From positions 1 through 26,364 of the forward strand of contig JAEDFU010000016.1 of assembly GCA_016297915.1 (NCBI GenBank): a stretch of DNA of 26,364 bases. Direction: 5' to 3'. The notes beneath the pieces were generated by a model. The model did no database searches and was not told where the DNA came from. It was given only the letters and a program-made list of their open reading frames with translations. This document shows positions 23,037-26,364 of the stretch, one piece after another; the stretch's first letter is position 1, and each line of letters begins with the position of its first letter. Both the position numbers and the translations under genes were made by a program. This stretch comes from Clostridia bacterium (GTDB taxonomy: Bacteria; Bacillota; Clostridia; Christensenellales; UBA1242).

Positions 23037-23896
23037 AATTTTGCTCCTGACTTGCAATTTTTGGTTATAATTTCAATTAGATAGCACACAAAGTAATTAA
23101 ATATATTAATGATTACAATAGTAGCACCTACAGGAGTTCCCCAAAGTAGCGATACAAGTATTCCAAATATTGAGCTAACAACACTTATGATACTTGCAAA
23201 TATTATAACCATTTTGTAGGATTTAAACAACCTAATTGCACTAAGTGCTGGAAAAACTATAAGAGCAGATATAAGTAGCGAGCCTACAAGTTTCATAGCG
23301 AGCACAATTATTATACCAGTAATTATTGCCATGATATTGTTGTACACCGCAACCTTTGTTCCGGTTGCCTTAGAAAAATCTTCATCAAATGTCATTGCAA
23401 AGATTTTGTTATGGAAAAATACAAAATAAAATAATACTACAATAGTTAATGCAACACATATCCAAACATCTAGAGTACTCAAAGTAAGTATTGATGTTGA
23501 TCCAAATAGCGTACTACAGACATCTCCACTTATGTTTGAACTGGTCGAAAACAAATTGACTATTAAGTATCCAAAAGATAGTGCCCCAACCGAGAGCATG
23601 GCAATAGCACTATCGTTTTTGACTTTGCCCTTGTTTGTAAGTCTAATTAGCAAAATTGCTACAAGTATTGTAACCGGCAACATAAGATACATATCTGCTA
23701 TTGTCAAGACCATGGCTATTGTCATTGCACCGAAAGCCACATGAGATAGTCCGTCGCCTATCATGGCATATCTTTTGAGCACTAGTGTTACACCAAGTAT
23801 TGCACAACTTAGAGAAATAAGTATGCCCACGACCAAGGCATATTTAACAAAATCAAATTTTAAGTAATATCCTAATTGTTCAAAGATATTCATCAC
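23033..23896 (-). CDS. znuB: Zinc/manganese ABC transporter permease ZnuB
   Basis: 287 aa, about eight membrane segments, ABC-3 family. Seen: the N-terminal GILISLSCAILGVTLVLKRYAMIGDGLSHV, whose DGLSHVAFG is the family signature, and FDEDFSKATGT, which contacts the ATPase. It forms the membrane channel of the ZnuABC importer. It starts directly after the znuC stop (no gap) and its stop overlaps the lipoprotein start. Zn rather than Mn is suggested by the His-rich binding protein and Zur-like regulator next door. Confidence 0.92.
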   Translation of the reverse strand: MMNIFEQLGYYLKFDFVKYALVVGILISLSCAILGVTLVLKRYAMIGDGLSHVAFGAMTIAMVLTIADMYLMLPVTILVAILLIRLTNKGKVKNDSAIAMLSVGALSFGYLIVNLFSTSSNISGDVCSTLFGSTSILTLSTLDVWICVALTIVVLFYFVFFHNKIFAMTFDEDFSKATGTKVAVYNNIMAIITGIIIVLAMKLVGSLLISALIVFPALSAIRLFKSYKMVIIFASIISVVSSIFGILVSLLWGTPVGATIVIINIFNYFVCYLIEIITKNCKSGAKL

Positions 23897-24595
23897 CTAT
23901 TCTCCTATCTTAAGAGCTGACATAATGTCACTACCCCTAAAGTCATCTATAGTTCCACTAAATATCATCGAATCCTTAAGATACACAATATTAGTTGCAT
24001 ATTCAAGTACTCTTTCGATATTATGCGAAACCATTACAATAGTCAATCCCTTTTCGTTTAGTGTCTTAAGCAGTTTGTAAAACTGCGCAGTAGCCTTGGC
24101 ATCAAGTCCATTTGTAGGCTCGTCCAATACCAAAACCTTGTCAGTTGCACAAAGTGCTCTTGCAAGAAGTACTCTCTGTTGCTGACCGCCAGAAAGCTCC
24201 TTAAATCCATTTTTTGCAAATTTACTAAGTCCCAAAAAATCCAAGATTTCTTGTGCTTTTGACTTTTCGGCTTTGTTATAAAATGGTCTTAGTCCCATGG
24301 AACTAACAAAACCAGACATCACTACTTCCCAAACAGTTGCAGGAAAGTCTCGCTGAAAATCTGTCTGTTGAGGCAGATATCCAAGTTTGTTTTTGCTAAT
24401 TGTTTTGTCCAGAATAATCTTGCCAAAAACTGGCTTATTTAATCCCAAAATTGTCTTAAGAAGTGTACTTTTCCCTGACCCATTTTCGCCAAGAATACAC
24501 AAATACTCTCCTTCATTTATTTCAAAATTTATATCCTTACACACGACTTTTTTGTCGTAGCCGATACTCAATTTTTTACACTCAATCATGCTCAT
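23897..24595 (-). CDS. znuC: Zinc ABC transporter ATP-binding protein ZnuC
   Basis: 232 aa. Walker A GENGSGKST (36-44), Q-loop LGYLPQQTDF, signature LSGGQQQRVLLARAL, Walker B VLVLDEPTNGLD and switch His in MVSHN. A complete ABC ATPase. The ATG at 24595 overlaps the znuA stop as ATGA, so the two are translationally coupled. A second Met two codons on is an alternative start. Confidence 0.93.
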   Translation of the reverse strand: MSMIECKKLSIGYDKKVVCKDINFEINEGEYLCILGENGSGKSTLLKTILGLNKPVFGKIILDKTISKNKLGYLPQQTDFQRDFPATVWEVVMSGFVSSMGLRPFYNKAEKSKAQEILDFLGLSKFAKNGFKELSGGQQQRVLLARALCATDKVLVLDEPTNGLDAKATAQFYKLLKTLNEKGLTIVMVSHNIERVLEYATNIVYLKDSMIFSGTIDDFRGSDIMSALKIGE

Positions 24596-25584
24596 TTTCC
24601 AATTACCTTTTTTATAACTTCCAAATTACTTTTCAAAACATCCACAAGACTAGTCGTATCAATTTGCGGCAAACCAACACTTTGACAGGAGTTGAGAGTC
24701 AAAATTTCAACACCCTTTTTACATTCCTTATCTCCAGTTGCCGACTTAGCGATTACCTTGTCGGACGACTCAAGCACACAAATATACTTTGCGTTCTCGC
24801 TATTAATTTTTGCAATCAACTTAGATAGCATATCTGCCGAAGCCTGAGTCTCTGTTGAACAACCACTAAAGCAAGCATAGTACTTGAGGTTGTAATCATG
24901 AGCCAAATACGCAAAAGGAAATCTGTCTGCAACAATTAGCGTTTTGTCTGAATTGCTACATACCTCTTGATACTCACCGTCTATCTCTTGCAAACTTTGA
25001 ATGTAACTATTATAATTTTGTCTAAAAATCTCTCGTCTTTCTGGGAAAATTAGATTTAGATTATCTTTAATAACTCCTGCCATAGCAATCAAATTTTTGG
25101 GACTAAGCCAAATGTGCTCATCGTACTCAATTTCATCATCAGTGTGTTCGTGATTACCCCCATGTTCATGCCCAGAATTATGGTCATCTCCAGAAATTAT
25201 ACCCTCACTACTCTCCTCTATCGCCTCAATTTCGTCAAGCATCTTAACTGTATACAAATTTACATTATTTGTAGACTTCAAGACCTCTGATACCCAATCA
25301 TCACTCTCACCACCAACATATACAAAGAGTTCACATTTAGCAACAGCTGTCATATCCGATGCTGTTGGGCTATAATTGTGGATATCCACACCATTATCTT
25401 CAAGGAGCAATATATCATTGTCGTTGCCCATAATATTTCTAACAACATCATATAGAGGGAATATTGTAGTTACAATCTTTTTGTTTTTACTAGGTTTTGC
25501 AAAATAATAAATGCAATATCCGCCAGAAAGCACCATAAGCACTATTAGCAAACTAGCCAACACAACTTTTAGTTTACTCGCCAT
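24592..25584 (-). CDS. znuA: Zinc-binding protein ZnuA of the ABC importer
   Basis: 330 aa, TroA-like cluster A-I binding protein. N-terminal signal/anchor segment (about 5-28) without a proper lipobox (GGYC). Zinc ligands: H69 in GVDIHNYSPTASD and H157 in DEHIWLSPKN. Between them a His/Asp/Glu-rich loop (131-151, about GDDHNSGHEHGGNHEH) typical of zinc rather than manganese proteins. Where many relatives have a His-Asp motif it has VADRFPFAYLAHDY (218-231) followed by FSGCSTETQAS, a variant I associate with clostridial members. AAAGGAGG precedes the ATG. First gene of znuA-znuC-znuB-lipoprotein-rluA. Confidence 0.92.
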   Translation of the reverse strand: MASKLKVVLASLLIVLMVLSGGYCIYYFAKPSKNKKIVTTIFPLYDVVRNIMGNDNDILLLEDNGVDIHNYSPTASDMTAVAKCELFVYVGGESDDWVSEVLKSTNNVNLYTVKMLDEIEAIEESSEGIISGDDHNSGHEHGGNHEHTDDEIEYDEHIWLSPKNLIAMAGVIKDNLNLIFPERREIFRQNYNSYIQSLQEIDGEYQEVCSNSDKTLIVADRFPFAYLAHDYNLKYYACFSGCSTETQASADMLSKLIAKINSENAKYICVLESSDKVIAKSATGDKECKKGVEILTLNSCQSVGLPQIDTTSLVDVLKSNLEVIKKVIGK

Positions 25585-25694
25585 ACTCCCTCCTTTTATA
25601 TATCCTAATTTAAGCCAAAATTTCGACTATAGCATGCAAGAGATGTATTCAATCGCCTGCACTCAACTCTTTTCAATCTTTGGGGTGTTCCAAC

Positions 25695-25709
25695 TGCGAC
25701 TTATTCGCA
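25695..25709. promoter_or_regulatory. Zur-type operator in the znuA leader, distal copy
   Basis: TGCGACT-T-ATTCGCA, a 7-1-7 inverted repeat with two mismatches. Together with the copy at 25727 it is spaced 32 bp centre to centre, about three turns. Confidence 0.55.
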
Positions 25710-25726
25710 TATAAAATAATTCTAAA

Positions 25727-25741
25727 TGCGAACCATTCGCA
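25727..25741. promoter_or_regulatory. Zur-type operator at the znuA transcription start
   Basis: TGCGAAC-C-ATTCGCA, a 7-1-7 inverted repeat with one mismatch, the layout used by Fur, Zur and PerR. It begins about 6 nt after the predicted znuA start, so binding would block transcription. The adjacent Zur-like gene is the natural candidate. Confidence 0.65.
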
Positions 25742-25753
25742 ACAACTTACATT

Positions 25754-25782
25754 AATATAGTTTATTTTGTACAAGTTGTCAA
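25754..25782 (-). promoter_or_regulatory. znuA promoter
   Basis: Minus-strand TTGACA (25777-25782), 17-bp spacer and TATATT (25754-25759). The predicted start is near 25747, giving a leader of about 163 nt that contains both operator copies. Confidence 0.8.
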
Positions 25783-25788
25783 GTCTTA

Positions 25789-25817
25789 TTGACAATTTTT
25801 ATTTAATAATCTAAAAT
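25789..25817 (+). promoter_or_regulatory. Promoter of the zur-like gene
   Basis: Plus-strand TTGACA (25789-25794), 17-bp spacer, TAAAAT (25812-25817). Its -35 faces the znuA -35 across only 6 bp, and the two form the inverted repeat TTGTCAA/TTGACAA, so the two promoters probably compete for polymerase. The leader is about 113 nt. Confidence 0.75.
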
Positions 25818-25839
25818 AAAAATATTACAAAGCAGTATT

Positions 25840-25855
25840 AACAATTATAATTGTT
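25840..25855. promoter_or_regulatory. 16-bp palindrome in the zur leader
   Basis: A perfect AACAATTATAATTGTT is followed shortly by TTTTT. It lies about 16 nt after the predicted zur start. It could be an operator or a weak hairpin; pure A+T composition makes a firm call impossible. Confidence 0.3.
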
Positions 25856-25936
25856 GTTTTTACATGTTTATTAAGAATATAAATACACAAAAAGAAGAAT
25901 TATAAATAAAGATTTTATAGTAACAAAGGTAAAACA

Positions 25937-26362
25937 ATGCTAAAAAATACAAAAACAAGAACTCTTGTCAAAGAAATTTTGCAAAGCACCACTACCCCGC
26001 TCACACCCGCTGAGATATATTCCAAATTGCAGAGTCAAGGTGTTACACTATCGTCTGTTTATCGCACGCTTGAGGCTTTTACTAAGGAAGATATAGTCAT
26101 CAAGGCAAACGACCAAAAAGGAACTGCTTTGTACACCCTCAACAAAGACGACCACTGTCATTATTTGGAGTGCAAAAACTGCCACAAAAAGATTAAACTA
26201 GATTATTGCCCTTATCACAAAATTAATCACCAACTATCTCATAAGTTTGGATTTGAAGTGGACGAAACTAATGTAGTCATCTATGGCGTTTGTAGCAACT
26301 GCAAAACAAAATGTCCAAGCGGTCGCACATATTGCAATCATGAACACAACAAAAAAAGTTAA
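25937..26362 (+). CDS. Fur-family metalloregulator, probably Zur
   Basis: 141 aa. N-terminal winged helix (TPAEIYSKLQSQGVTLSSVY, recognition helix ending VYRTL) and C-terminal dimerisation domain with the DDHCHYLECKNC metal motif. Two CxxC pairs (C79/C82 and C119/C122) form the structural zinc site. The extra tail CPSGRTYCNHEHNKKS adds Cys and His beyond the usual end. Divergence from znuACB points to Zur, zinc-dependent repressor of zinc uptake. Fur or PerR cannot be ruled out from sequence. AAAGGT lies 6 nt before the ATG. Confidence 0.85.
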   Translation: MLKNTKTRTLVKEILQSTTTPLTPAEIYSKLQSQGVTLSSVYRTLEAFTKEDIVIKANDQKGTALYTLNKDDHCHYLECKNCHKKIKLDYCPYHKINHQLSHKFGFEVDETNVVIYGVCSNCKTKCPSGRTYCNHEHNKKS

Positions 26363-26364
26363 GC

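Noticed and set aside
25377..25394. TGTGGATATCCACA, near-palindromic DnaA-box pair
   Set aside because: It is inside znuA coding sequence, and each half differs from the consensus; isolated, so likely chance.
1..26364. tRNA, rRNA, CRISPR, prophage or transposon genes
   Set aside because: Both strands were read for cloverleaf-like stems, regular repeats and transposase or integrase motifs; none was found.

Overview
The window is low-GC DNA with strong AGGAG-type ribosome binding sites. Its gene order points to a Gram-positive Clostridia-like Firmicute: a division and cell-wall (dcw) block, tig-clpP-clpX-engB, a SpoVD-like penicillin-binding protein with a PASTA domain, and a znu/Zur module. 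No genus can be assigned from sequence alone. Most genes are on the minus strand. No tRNA, rRNA, CRISPR array, insertion sequence or phage gene was seen.

Layout. (1) 3-89: the tail of an XRE-type regulator. (2) 107-8647, minus: a dcw block read rsmH, ftsL-like, SpoVD/FtsI-like PBP, terminator, murE, mraY, murD, ftsW. mraZ, murF and murG are absent from their usual places. (3) 8648-9166: a 519-bp gene-free stretch with a promoter for rsmH, a structured leader, five DnaA-box-like 9-mers in 146 bp, and the terminator of the next unit. (4) 9167-11204, minus: three single-gene units, a metallophosphoesterase, a Cys-rich clostridial protein of unknown function and a zinc-ribbon membrane protein. 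(5) 11309-15155, minus: tig, clpP, hairpin, clpX, engB; lon is not in the cluster. (6) 15438-17544, minus: lspA, an RluD-type pseudouridine synthase and two small membrane proteins. (7) A SPOR-like membrane protein diverges from groES-groEL (plus). (8) 20611-21789: a small cassette in which an XRE regulator diverges from three overlapping zinc-ribbon/membrane genes, bracketed by two nearly identical terminators. (9) 21938-26362: znuA-znuC-znuB, an OB-fold-like lipoprotein and an RluA-type pseudouridine synthase, with a divergent Zur-like regulator.

How the genes work together. Region 2 makes the UDP-MurNAc-peptide and lipid I precursors and polymerises and cross-links septal wall. Region 5 is protein quality control plus ribosome assembly. 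Region 6 finishes lipoproteins and modifies rRNA. Region 9 is zinc uptake, with paired operators in the znuA leader that fit Zur control. The least explained parts, and the best candidates for something undescribed, are the 20.6-21.8 kb cassette with its spacer-located operator, the DnaA-box cluster upstream of the division genes, and the lipoprotein embedded in the zinc operon.
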